From NCBI RefSeq assembly GCF_019879105.1, contig NZ_CP082247.1:744001-808000 (forward strand): DNA of 64,000 nucleotides, in the 5' to 3' direction. The DNA is from Natrinema sp. SYSU A 869 (GTDB lineage Archaea; Halobacteriota; Halobacteria; Halobacteriales; Natrialbaceae). The notes below the pieces were generated by a model. It was not told the DNA's origin. It made no database searches and saw only the letters and a list, made by a program, of their open reading frames with translations. The position numbers were made by a program, and so were the translations under genes. Shown here one piece after another: positions 54,677 through 63,321 of this stretch. Each line of letters opens with the position of its first letter. Within the stretch, counting starts at the first letter, position 1.

Positions 54677-55537
54677 ATGCTCTCAGATATACTCACGATC
54701 GTGATTGTCGGGGCGATGATCAGCGCGATCTACGCCCTGATCGCGATCGGATTCACGATGATCTTCGGTGTCGGTGGGATACTCAATCTCACTCATGGGG
54801 CGTTGCTCATGCTCAGCGCCTACACGTACCTCGTGGCACAGCCGTACGTCGGCCGGCTCGGAGGCGTAATCGCCGGCGTTCTCGTCGCCGCGCTCGCGTC
54901 GTACGGCGTCTACATGGGCCTTGTCAGATACATCGAAGAACACGTAGTCATCACGTTTATGGCGACGATCATGGCCGCGCTCGCCATCCAGGAGGCGATC
55001 ACGATGGGGTTCTCACAGCAGGCGCGCGTTCTCGAGCCCATGGTACCGGGCTCCATCGCGGTCGCCGGCACCCGAATGCAGTACGACCAGCTCCTGGCGT
55101 TCGTCGTCTCCTGGGTGTTGATCGGCCTGCTGTGGTACTACGTCACGAACACGAAGAACGGACGAGCGATCCTCGCGACGTCGATGAGCGAACGGGGCGC
55201 GATATTCACCGGCGTCGATCTCCCGCAAGTCCGGCGACAGACATGGCTCATCGCGGGCGCGTTCGCCGGCGTCGGCGGGCTCTTCATCGGGCGTTTGCAA
55301 CAGACAAGCCCCGAGATGTGGCTCGAGCCGCTCACGCTCGCGTTCATCATCGTCATCATCGGCGGTGTCGGCTCGATCAAGGGATCGATCATCGCGGCGT
55401 ACCTGATCGGCTACATCGAGACGCTCACGGTCGAACTCATCGGCGCGCCGTACCGCGTCGTGATAGCGCTACTGATAATCATCGCAGTGATCATGTACCG
55501 GCCGGAAGGCCTCTACGGGAGGGAGTACCTTGAGTAA
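54677..55537 (+). CDS. livH: Branched-chain amino acid-type ABC transporter permease (LivH family)
   Basis: 286 aa integral membrane protein with about eight helices. It starts MLSDILTIVIVGAMISAIYA and shows family segments GFTMIFGVGGILNLTHGALL and IIVIIGGVGSIKGSIIAAYL. Eleven bases after the binding-protein stop. The frame extends further upstream without a protein-like sequence, so ATG 54677 is used. It forms the heterodimeric pore with LivM. Confidence 0.93.
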   Translation: MLSDILTIVIVGAMISAIYALIAIGFTMIFGVGGILNLTHGALLMLSAYTYLVAQPYVGRLGGVIAGVLVAALASYGVYMGLVRYIEEHVVITFMATIMAALAIQEAITMGFSQQARVLEPMVPGSIAVAGTRMQYDQLLAFVVSWVLIGLLWYYVTNTKNGRAILATSMSERGAIFTGVDLPQVRRQTWLIAGAFAGVGGLFIGRLQQTSPEMWLEPLTLAFIIVIIGGVGSIKGSIIAAYLIGYIETLTVELIGAPYRVVIALLIIIAVIMYRPEGLYGREYLE

Positions 55538-56540
55538 CGAATACGATCGCTCCGGCGAGCCAGTACTGCAGCGGTTCACGAGGGAGTTCCTCGGCGAACC
55601 GAACCAATACCAGATCGCGGCAGTCGGGGTCGCGCTCCTCGCGCTCTTCACCCTGCCGTTCTGGGCCGCCCAGTACCTGTACGTGTTCGCGTTAGCGAGC
55701 ATCTGGGCCATCTTCGCCATGGGCTGGGACATCATCAGCGGCCACACCAACTACATCAGTTTCGGGCACTCCGCACTGTCCGGCGGCGCCGCCTACATGA
55801 CCGGGATTCTCGTCCACAACGTCAACCCCGATATGGCGATGTACATCACGTTCCCGCTGTCGATCCTGGCGGCGGTCGCCATCGGGCTCCTGTTCGCAGT
55901 CCCGACCCTGCGACTCGAGGGACCGTACTTCTCGCTGATCACGCTGCTCGGCGTGTTGGTTCTGACCCAACTCGTCTACATTTACGGGGAGTACACCGGC
56001 GGCGAGCTGGGGATTACCGCGGTGTCGACGCTCACGTACGATCTCACGACCCTGTACTACTACACGCTGCTCCCGATGCTGCTCATCGGTTCCGTACTGG
56101 TCGTGGTGAGTCAATCGAACGTCGGGCGGATCCTACGCGCGATCGGCGAAAACGAGGCCGCGATCGAGTCCTCGGGGATCGACACGACGAAGTTCAAACT
56201 GTGGTCGTTCCTGCTGAGTGCGGTCACGATGGGGATCGGCGGCGCGATGCTCGCTCACTTCTACGGGAACGTCACACCCTCGACGGTCCTCGTGATCGAC
56301 CGCAGCCTTGAGATGGTCGCGATCGCGGTCATCGGTGGCATGGGAACGATCGCCGGGCCGATCGGCGGCGCATTCGTCTTCATCTTCCTCCGCGACGAGG
56401 TGCTGACGGTGTTCGGATCGACCGGTCGGTGGCTCGCACTGTGGCTCATCGTGCTGTTCTTCCTCGTGTTCCTCCGGGACGGGATCTTCCCGTTTATCTG
56501 GTCTCGAATCGGTTCCATTGGAGGTGATCGCGATGAGTAA
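55530..56540 (+). CDS. livM: Branched-chain amino acid-type ABC transporter permease (LivM family)
   Basis: 336 aa. The apparent start is TTG at 55530, overlapping livH by 8 bases and preceded by GGGAGGGAG; no ATG occurs before the first membrane helix. Segments [40 protein letters not shown] and [20 protein letters not shown] are characteristic LivM. About nine helices. It ends by overlapping livG by 8 bases. Confidence 0.93.
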   Translation: MSNEYDRSGEPVLQRFTREFLGEPNQYQIAAVGVALLALFTLPFWAAQYLYVFALASIWAIFAMGWDIISGHTNYISFGHSALSGGAAYMTGILVHNVNPDMAMYITFPLSILAAVAIGLLFAVPTLRLEGPYFSLITLLGVLVLTQLVYIYGEYTGGELGITAVSTLTYDLTTLYYYTLLPMLLIGSVLVVVSQSNVGRILRAIGENEAAIESSGIDTTKFKLWSFLLSAVTMGIGGAMLAHFYGNVTPSTVLVIDRSLEMVAIAVIGGMGTIAGPIGGAFVFIFLRDEVLTVFGSTGRWLALWLIVLFFLVFLRDGIFPFIWSRIGSIGGDRDE

Positions 56541-57276
56541 CGATACCGTGTTCCAGATCGATGACTTGCGAAAGGAGTTCGGCGGTCTCGTCGCCGTCGA
56601 CGACCTGTCATTCGACCTCCGGGACGACGAGATCCTGGGGCTGATCGGTCCGAACGGGTCCGGGAAGAGTACCGTCTTCAACTGCATTATGGGAATCTAC
56701 GGCGTGACGGGCGGCTCCGTCCAGTTCAGGGGCACCGACATCACGGATATGGATACCCACGAGATCGTTAACCGCGGGATCGCACGCGTTTCCCAGGAAT
56801 CGAACCCGATTCCGTCCTCGACGGTCGGCGAAAACATCGAGCTGTTCACGTATCCGAACGATATCTTCTCGCTCACCGGCGGTGCGAGTCAAGCGGAGGT
56901 CCTCGACATCGCCCGGCGGTTCGGCCTCGACGGGAAGTTGGATACGCTCCCCGGATCGCTCCCCCACGCCGACGTCCGGCGGCTCGAAATCGCCAAGGCG
57001 TTGGCGACCGGGCCCGAAATGCTCCTCCTCGACGAACCGTTCGCGGGGATGAACCAGGCGGAGATTCGCGAACTGTCAGAACAGATTCGCGATATCCATG
57101 CGGAAGGGCGACCGATTATCATCGTCGACCACAATATGAAAGGACTCATGCCGATCGTCAACCGCGTCGTCGTCATCAACAGCGGACAGAAGATCGCCGA
57201 GGGATCACCCGAGGAGATCGCGAACGACGAGACGGTACAGAAAGCGTACCTCGCCGGTGCGGAGGTGGGCAACTGA
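56533..57276 (+). CDS. livG: Branched-chain amino acid-type ABC transporter ATP-binding protein (LivG family)
   Basis: 247 aa ATPase. Walker [11 protein letters not shown], Walker [19 protein letters not shown] and H-loop [10 protein letters not shown]. The signature [15 protein letters not shown] departs from the usual LSYGQQR form (ADVR in place of GQQR), so the transporter's ATPase signature in this subunit may be degenerate. A strong Shine-Dalgarno, GGAGGTGAT, sits 4 bases before ATG 56533, inside the 3' end of livM. Confidence 0.92.
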   Translation: MSNDTVFQIDDLRKEFGGLVAVDDLSFDLRDDEILGLIGPNGSGKSTVFNCIMGIYGVTGGSVQFRGTDITDMDTHEIVNRGIARVSQESNPIPSSTVGENIELFTYPNDIFSLTGGASQAEVLDIARRFGLDGKLDTLPGSLPHADVRRLEIAKALATGPEMLLLDEPFAGMNQAEIRELSEQIRDIHAEGRPIIIVDHNMKGLMPIVNRVVVINSGQKIAEGSPEEIANDETVQKAYLAGAEVGN

Positions 57277-57992
57277 TGGCCGACCCCGTCCTCGAGATCG
57301 AGGGACTGGACGTGACCTACGGCAAGACGCAGGCGCTCGACGACGTCTCCCTACACGTCGAGGAAGGCGAAACGGTCGGCGTCATCGGTCCGAACGGCGC
57401 CGGGAAGACGACGCTGTTCGACACCCTCTCCGGGATCACGGAGTACGAGGGCAGCATCAAGCTGTTCGGCGAGGAGCTGTCCGACCTCTCCAAGCGCGAA
57501 ATCGTCGATCAAGGGCTCGTCCACTGCAGCGAAGAGCACGACCTCTTCCCGTTTTTCTCCGTCCACGAGAACCTCCTGATGGGAGCCTATCCCCGAGACG
57601 ATCAGGAGGCCGCCCAAGAGACGATCAACTGGGTCTACGAGCTGTTCCCGCGACTGGACGAGCGCCGCGAGCAGGACGCGGAGACGCTGAGCGGCGGCGA
57701 ACAGCAGATGCTCGCCATCGGCCGCGCGCTGGTCAGCGATCCGAAGCTCCTCATCTTAGACGAGCCGACGCTCGGGCTCGCGCCGGTCATCATCAACGAC
57801 CTCGACGAGACCTTCGAGCAACTCAAGCGGGAGGGCATCACGATCCTGATCGCCGAACAGAACACCACCTTCGCGATGCGCCACGCCGAGCGGCTCTATC
57901 TGCTCGAGACCGGAGAGATCACGCTCGAGGGACCCGCCGCGGAACTACAGGAGGACGAGTACGTGCGGGACGCCTACATCGGCGTTACGTGA
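57276..57992 (+). CDS. livF: Branched-chain amino acid-type ABC transporter ATP-binding protein (LivF family)
   Basis: 238 aa ATPase. Walker A GPNGAGKTTL, signature LSGGEQQMLAIGRAL, Walker B LLILDEPTLGLAPVI and H-loop region LIAEQNTTFAMRHAERLYLL, all canonical. Its ATG overlaps the livG stop (TGATG). Completes the SBP-LivH-LivM-LivG-LivF operon. With the LivG signature altered, this subunit likely provides the fully active ATP site. Confidence 0.95.
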   Translation: MADPVLEIEGLDVTYGKTQALDDVSLHVEEGETVGVIGPNGAGKTTLFDTLSGITEYEGSIKLFGEELSDLSKREIVDQGLVHCSEEHDLFPFFSVHENLLMGAYPRDDQEAAQETINWVYELFPRLDERREQDAETLSGGEQQMLAIGRALVSDPKLLILDEPTLGLAPVIINDLDETFEQLKREGITILIAEQNTTFAMRHAERLYLLETGEITLEGPAAELQEDEYVRDAYIGVT

Positions 57993-58126
57993 CGTCGCTG
58001 CGTCACCGTTTCCTGCTGACGTAGTTCGGACGAGTCGGGTCGCCGTACCAGCCGCGAGCACCGATAGGCGGCGGCCTACGGACACGTAGCTTTACCTTCG
58101 CAGGAATGGTATGGGTAGGCAGGACA

Positions 58127-59203
58127 ATGGATGCCGTCTACCTGCATGGGCCCGGAGACCTCCGTGTCGACGACGTCGATCAGCGCGCCGTCTCGGCGGA
58201 CGCGGTCGCGGTCGATATCGAGTACACGGGGATCTGTGGCTCCGATCTGCACGAGTACGAGGTCGGACCCATTCCGATCCGAGCCGAAGCGACCGAGCAC
58301 TCGATTCCGGAGTCGGACTGGGACGAGTACCTGCCGAAGCCGATGGGTCACGAGATCGCCGGCACCGTTTCGGACGTCGGTGAGACCGTCGATGACGTTC
58401 GCGTCGGCGATCGCGTCACGCTGAACATGGTCACGGCCTGCCACGATTGTCGCTACTGTGCAGCCGGGAAGTACCACCTCTGTGAGCGAGGCGACGGCGG
58501 CGTCGTCGCCAGTCGCGGCTTCGCGGATCGAATCGTCGTCCCGTCCTCGATGGCTGTCCCCGTCTTAGACGAGGTGTCGCTGCGCCACGCCGCGCTCGCG
58601 GAACCCCTCGGCGTCTCGCTTCGGGGCGTCCGGCGATCGGGCCTCGAGCCCACCGATCGCGTCGCGGTGTTCGGCGCCGGGCCGATCGGCCTCGGCGTCG
58701 TCGCAAGTGCCGCTGCGGCCGGTGCCCGCGAGATCTACGTCAGCGAGCCCCGAGCGGCGCGTCGAGCGGCCGCAGAGTCGCTCGGTGCCGACGTCGTCAT
58801 CGATCCGACCGCCGTCGACGCCGTCGAGGAGATTCAGCGGGAGACCGACCGAGTCGACGTCTCATTCGAGTGCGCCGGAACGGCCGCGACGCTGACGGAC
58901 GCGCTCCGGAGTACCGCGTACGGGGAAACGGTCGTCGTGCTCAGCGTGTTCGAGGAGGAGGTCCCGATTCATCCGAACGATATTATGCAAGCGGAACGGG
59001 AACTCGTCGGGTCCTTCGGCTTCCAGGGCGGGCCGCTTGTCTCGCGGTCGGAATTCGCGACCGCACTGGATCTGATCGCCGACGGCCGCATCGACCCCGA
59101 GCTGATGATCACCGAGACGGTGCTGCTGGACGGCGTGGAATCTGCGTTCGAGGGGCTTCGCGATCCCGAGAGCGATCAGATCAAAGTACTCGTCGAGCCT
59201 TAA
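58127..59203 (+). CDS. Zinc-dependent alcohol dehydrogenase, 2,3-butanediol dehydrogenase-like
   Basis: 358 aa. Catalytic zinc ligands lie in YTGICGSDLHEYEVGPIPI (Cys) and PKPMGHEIAGTVSDVG (His-Glu); the structural zinc loop is CHDCRYCAAGKYHLC; the nucleotide motif is GAGPIGLGVV. CGSDLHEY...GPIPI with a long insert before GHE is the pattern of butanediol/acetoin dehydrogenases, so oxidation of a vicinal diol to acetoin is suggested. ATG 58127 is preferred over 58106 given the TTTACC box at about 58091. It is convergent with the dihydrolipoamide dehydrogenase gene. Confidence 0.85.
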   Translation: MDAVYLHGPGDLRVDDVDQRAVSADAVAVDIEYTGICGSDLHEYEVGPIPIRAEATEHSIPESDWDEYLPKPMGHEIAGTVSDVGETVDDVRVGDRVTLNMVTACHDCRYCAAGKYHLCERGDGGVVASRGFADRIVVPSSMAVPVLDEVSLRHAALAEPLGVSLRGVRRSGLEPTDRVAVFGAGPIGLGVVASAAAAGAREIYVSEPRAARRAAAESLGADVVIDPTAVDAVEEIQRETDRVDVSFECAGTAATLTDALRSTAYGETVVVLSVFEEEVPIHPNDIMQAERELVGSFGFQGGPLVSRSEFATALDLIADGRIDPELMITETVLLDGVESAFEGLRDPESDQIKVLVEP

Positions 59204-59235
59204 CCCGTCAGTTACCCCACCACGGTCGCAGTCGG

Positions 59236-60639
59236 TCAGCGATTCAGCGTGTGTATCGCCTGTCCGAGCGCGTTCTCGCAGGCCTCCATGACCGCCTCCG
59301 AGAGCGTCGGGTGCATGTGGACGGTGCCGGCGACGTCCTCGAGCGTCAGTCCCGTCTCGACCGCCACCCCGAGTTCGCCGATCAGTTCGGACGCCTCGGG
59401 ACCGACGATCTGTGCACCGAGGAGTCGGCCGGTGTCTTCCCCGGCGACGACGCGGACGAACCCCTCCGTCTCCGCGAGCGTGAGCGCTCGGCCGCTCGCG
59501 TTGAACGGGAACTCGCCGACGACCGGCGAGTGACCGGCGTCGCGCGCATCGGCCTCTGTCAGTCCGACGGTAGCGATCTCCGGGTCGACGAACACCGCCG
59601 TCGGAATCGCGGCGTCATGAAGCGCGGCGTCACCGCCCGACGCGACTTCCGCGGCGACGAGACCCTCTGCGACCGCTTTGTGTGCGAGCATCGGTTCGCC
59701 GGCGACGTCGCCGACCGCGAAGACGTGATCCCGAGCCGTCCGGGTTCGATCGTCGGTCTCGAAGAATCCGGCGTCGGTTGGCTCCAGTCCGATCGCCTCG
59801 AGACCGAGCGTGTCGGAGACGGGTTCCCGACCGATCGCGACGAGTATCCGCTCTGCGGTCGTCTCGTGATCGGTCCCGTCCGTCCCTTCGGTGTGGAGGG
59901 TAACTGTCCCGTCACCCTCTCGAGACCACTCGACCGCGACCTGACCGAACTGGAAATCGACGCCGACGGATTCGGCTCGCTTCTTCACCGGTCGGGTGAG
60001 ATCCGATTCGTACCCCGGTAGCACGTCGTCTTCCATCTCGACGACCGTGACGTCCGTCCCGAGCTTCGCGAACACCGTCGAGAGTTCCATGCCGATGTAC
60101 CCCGCGCCGACGACGGCCAGCGACCGCGGCGCGCCCTCGAGCGCCAGCGCCTGCCGAGAGTTCAGAATCGGGTCGTCGTTGACGGAAAACCCCGGAACGC
60201 TCATCGGGTGGCTCCCGGTCGCAATGACGGCGGTTTCGAACTCGAGTTCGTCGATAGTGCCGTCCGTCGCAGCGATTTCGACGGTGTGGTCGTCCGTAAA
60301 CCGCGCCGTCCCCTCTCTCACGGTGACGCCGTTCGCCTCGCAGAGTTTTTCGACGCCGCCCGTGAGCCGGTCGACCACGTCGTCCTTCCAGTCGATCATC
60401 TCCCCGACGTCGACGAACGGCTCCGCGTAGATGCCCATCCGGGACGCCGACTCGAGCTCAGTGACGAGGTTCGACGCGGTTAACAGCGCCTTCGAGGGGA
60501 TACAGCCGTGGTTGAGACAGGTTCCGCCGACGCCGTCCCGATCGACGAGCGTGACATCGCAGTCGCGCTGTGCGGCACGAATCGCGGCGCTGTAGCCGCC
60601 GGGTCCACCGCCTATCACGAGAACGTCAGTCATTGCCAT
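59236..60639 (-). CDS. lpdA: Dihydrolipoamide dehydrogenase (E3)
   Basis: 467 aa FAD disulfide oxidoreductase that reoxidises the E2 lipoyl group with NAD. N-terminal FAD site VLVIGGGPGGYSAAIRAAQ, redox disulfide GGTCLNHGCIPSKALL, NAD site VVGAGYIGMELSTVFAKLG and C-terminal HMHPTLSEAVMEAC with the catalytic His-Glu. TATA box CTTATAGT (60662-60669, minus strand) is 27 bp from ATG 60639; ATG 60633 is a second possibility. About 24 kb from the E2 gene, which is unusual for a dedicated E3; it may be the general E3 of the cell. Confidence 0.94.
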   Translation of the reverse strand: MAMTDVLVIGGGPGGYSAAIRAAQRDCDVTLVDRDGVGGTCLNHGCIPSKALLTASNLVTELESASRMGIYAEPFVDVGEMIDWKDDVVDRLTGGVEKLCEANGVTVREGTARFTDDHTVEIAATDGTIDELEFETAVIATGSHPMSVPGFSVNDDPILNSRQALALEGAPRSLAVVGAGYIGMELSTVFAKLGTDVTVVEMEDDVLPGYESDLTRPVKKRAESVGVDFQFGQVAVEWSREGDGTVTLHTEGTDGTDHETTAERILVAIGREPVSDTLGLEAIGLEPTDAGFFETDDRTRTARDHVFAVGDVAGEPMLAHKAVAEGLVAAEVASGGDAALHDAAIPTAVFVDPEIATVGLTEADARDAGHSPVVGEFPFNASGRALTLAETEGFVRVVAGEDTGRLLGAQIVGPEASELIGELGVAVETGLTLEDVAGTVHMHPTLSEAVMEACENALGQAIHTLNR

Positions 60640-61895
60640 GCGGAGAAAATCGTCTGGGTTGCTTATAGTGGTTTGGTGACCGGTTCCCGTCTCGAACGGA
60701 GTAGGGGGATGGTCCGTCCGAGAGGGATGTATCTGGCGCAGCACCGTCTCGCTGTTATAAATCCTTGTGGGTATCACTCACGGCCGATTTTGACACGCTA
60801 TCCCGCCCCGCTGTACATAACACCCTTAGGGCGTTATTATATTGTGGTCGGCCGCAGTTCCACTGCGGAATCAAACGACGGTACCAACATTAGCTGTCTC
60901 TCCGTCACCATTTCCGAAGAGAGCGCCTCCGAACCAGTCCTCCAGTTCGAGTAATATCTTACTGAAATCGTACCGAAATCCCCTCATTGGCCTGGCCATG
61001 GTGACAGCTGGACTCGATCCATCTAGGAAATCCTGTCCGCGGCCCATCCTCACGTATCCTTCTATTCCCGGGTAGGACTGAAGCCGTTGCGATGCGTTCT
61101 TCACAACGGTACCACCGCTTGATTATACGGAACCGTGAAGACGCGGCCCGTCGGTAGCGGTTCGTTCACGCTCGGTCATGCCTCTTCGCGACGATCAATC
61201 TGGGCGAAACGGACCTTCACCGGAAACAGTCGGTTGCTCCGTTGGACGCGTTTCGATTAGCTCCGACCTCAAGGGACGAGGAATGGACGGAAAATGGCGA
61301 ATTTTGCAGTGTACTGTCATAGGGTAAGGTGGCTGGATTGGTTGACAGTTGGGAGTCGGGTTTGTTCGTGATGTTTCGTCCGTCCCACCTCCGTGGTAGT
61401 TGGTACCACCCACCATCAAATAAACGTTAGTGTTGCGGAAGGACTGTCTCGGTTTTCCGACAATGTCTGCAGGGGAGAATGTACGATTACCGGACTCTCT
61501 GCGTTTACCGATCGGAGAGCTCTGTCGTCGACCTATGTCGCCACGAATTCACGGACGTGAGAGTGGGAACGGCAGCGAGAAGACGGTCCGCTGTCTCCGC
61601 GGCGAGCCGGCGACTGGGGAGACGGATTTCGGTGAGAGAGGTGTTCTGTCGTTCGAGCGGAGTCACAGGAGAGGGCGGGAACGGTCGTGGGGATTCCCGT
61701 TACCGCCCTCGAGGTGTGGCAAACGACTGACCCTAATGGCTGCTCTGCAGCCGTGGTATAGTATGGCAAGCACTGCCTTGAATCCGGCGGCGTTTCGCAG
61801 TGCATGACGTCGCTGAGCGATCGGCCAGCGCGATTCAGGTCGCCGAGCGACTCCGTTCGCATTCAGCGCCTGTCAGGTCCCGGGATCCGGTCGCA
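60640..61895. other. Gene-poor interval of about 1.25 kb with repeat copy C
   Basis: No convincing gene. It holds dispersed repeat copy C (60787-60881), a perfect hairpin GGCTGC-TCT-GCAGCC at 61738-61752, and AT-rich patches near 61418-61435. A minus-strand frame (60871-61104) reads FRYDFSKILLELEDWFGG, which is protein-like and could be a gene remnant, but I know no family for it. Other frames (61195-61419, 61430-61807) have basic, Ser/Arg-rich composition unlike this organism's proteins. Confidence 0.5.
60787..60881. repeat. Dispersed repeat with palindromic core, copy C
   Basis: The core 60818-60836 reads TAACACCCTTAGGGCGTTA, the most symmetrical of the three: arms CATAACACC and GGCGTTATT around CTTAG. 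The end motif CAAACGACGG follows 44 bp after AGGG, against 45 in copies A and B. Outside these landmarks similarity is weak. It lies about 180 bp upstream of the lpdA start, outside that gene's core promoter. Confidence 0.55.
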
Positions 61896-62684
61896 CTAGA
61901 GGTTCGAAGCGCCGGCCCCGCCGTCGACAGTGACGGTCTCGCCGTCGATATACCCCGACTGTGGTGACGAGAGGAACGCAATGGTTCGGCCGAGATCCAT
62001 CGGGTCACCGATACTCCCGACCGGAATCCCAGAGCTCCGTTCTTCCAGCCCCTCCTCGTAAGAGTCGTACTCACCTCGTTCGAGACCCTGTTCGATGACT
62101 TCGCTGATGCGTGGCGTCTCGTGGACGCCGGGGAGCACGGCGTTCGCGCGAATTTCGGGCGCAAGTTCCGTCGAGAGCGTCTTTTCCAGTCCGATAACGC
62201 CCATCCGGACAGAGTTCGAGAGAACGAGCCCGTCGATCGCTTCCTTGACGCTACTGGACGTGATTGTGACGATCGTTCCGCCGCCATCGCGAAGGTGATC
62301 GACCGCCTCGCGGACGACTCGGACGACGCTCATCACGAGCAGATCGAACGCCTCGTACCAGTCCTCGTCGCTTTTCTCCAGGAAGGGGCCGCTCGGCGGG
62401 CCGCCGGCACTGGTCACGAGGTGGTCGATCGTCCCGAATTCGTCGACGGTCCTCTCGACGAGCGCAGTGATATCGTCGGGCTCGGTCAGATCGCCGGACT
62501 GACCGACAACGGTGCCCGTCGCATCGGTTCGGACGTCCTCGACTGCCGCCTCGAGGCGCTCCTCGTCCCGACCGTTCAGTACGACGTTCGCTCCCTCCTT
62601 CGCGAGCGCGCGAGCGGACGCTTTGCCGAGCCCGCTGCTCGACGCCGTGACGAGCGCTGCGTTACCCTGCAGTTGCAGATCCAT
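61896..62684 (-). CDS. Short-chain dehydrogenase/reductase (SDR)
   Basis: 262 aa. Nucleotide motif TASSSGLGKASARAL, NGRDEERL after the second strand (Arg suggests NADP), HLVTSAGGPPSG in place of NNAG, catalytic Ser in TITSSSVKEA, and SNSVRMGVIGLEKTL in the place of YxxxK. The usual Tyr-x-x-x-Lys is not present: the aligned segment is NSVRM. This matches what I recall of a divergent SDR branch (BacC/YvaG-like 3-oxoacyl reductases) that uses other residues. ATG 62684 is preferred over a GTG two codons upstream. Confidence 0.85.
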   Translation of the reverse strand: MDLQLQGNAALVTASSSGLGKASARALAKEGANVVLNGRDEERLEAAVEDVRTDATGTVVGQSGDLTEPDDITALVERTVDEFGTIDHLVTSAGGPPSGPFLEKSDEDWYEAFDLLVMSVVRVVREAVDHLRDGGGTIVTITSSSVKEAIDGLVLSNSVRMGVIGLEKTLSTELAPEIRANAVLPGVHETPRISEVIEQGLERGEYDSYEEGLEERSSGIPVGSIGDPMDLGRTIAFLSSPQSGYIDGETVTVDGGAGASNL

Positions 62685-62857
62685 GGACACTCGTCTAACA
62701 CGTTTCGAAATAAAGGTTCATCCCACGGCAAACCCCTCGGGACGGGGACGGACACCGATCAGATGATCGATCGCGCCGCGTCGGTTCGGGAATCACGACA
62801 CGAATCCGAGCGCGGGACCATGTCCTCGAAGACCGGGACCAGCAGAGACCGCAGACC

Positions 62858-63040
62858 TCAGACGACGGTAACACTGTTCTCGAGTCGCCCGAGATCGGCG
62901 AGGCCAGTCCCGTTGGTCCGTGTCGCAGCGGCGAGGTCGCGAAACGTCTCGATCGGCGGGTCGGCCGTACCGAGATCGAACAGTTCGCCGTCGCCGCTCG
63001 CGACGAGGCCCTCGGCTCGCTCGAGTTGGAAGTACTGCAT
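62858..63040 (-). pseudogene. N-terminal fragment of a fumarylacetoacetate hydrolase-family gene
   Basis: 60 codons reading MQYFQLERAEGLVASGDGEL, then FDLGTADPPIETFRDLAAAT and RTNGTGLADLGRL before a TGA. It resembles the variable N-terminal domain of haloarchaeal FAH-family (2-keto-4-pentenoate hydratase-like) proteins, which start with a MRYYRL-type sequence. The catalytic domain that should follow is absent: an unrelated SDR gene begins 170 bp on. Probably a deletion remnant next to the 2-hydroxyacid dehydrogenase. A small independent protein cannot be excluded. Confidence 0.45.
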
Positions 63041-63321
63041 AGTTCTCTCTGTGTGAGTATTACCCCCAAGCAGTGATAAAATATCGGGACCGATACAAAC
63101 CCTGAATCGAGTCGGTAATCGGATCGGTCAGTACAAGGGAAACGAGCGGGCTGTCTCCTCAATCCGTGTCAGCGCCCGTTCATCCGGCCAGCGGTCGGTG
63201 AGAGGGGCAGGAGACTCTCGGTCGAAGCCGAATCGGGATCGATGCCGGTAGCGGAGCGTCTCAAATTTCACGCGAATATAAGTTCCAGTACGAAATAGAG
63301 TGGCTTGAACGATTTCGATCC

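Noticed and set aside
61765-61790. GGCAAGCACTGCC-like sequence that recalls IS4/ISH8-type ends
   Set aside because: Only a dozen bases, no partner end and no transposase fragment nearby; resemblance is from memory and too short.
61430-61807. Open frame of 125 codons on the plus strand
   Set aside because: Basic, Gly/Arg/Ser-rich composition unlike the proteins of this genome, and no recognisable motif.
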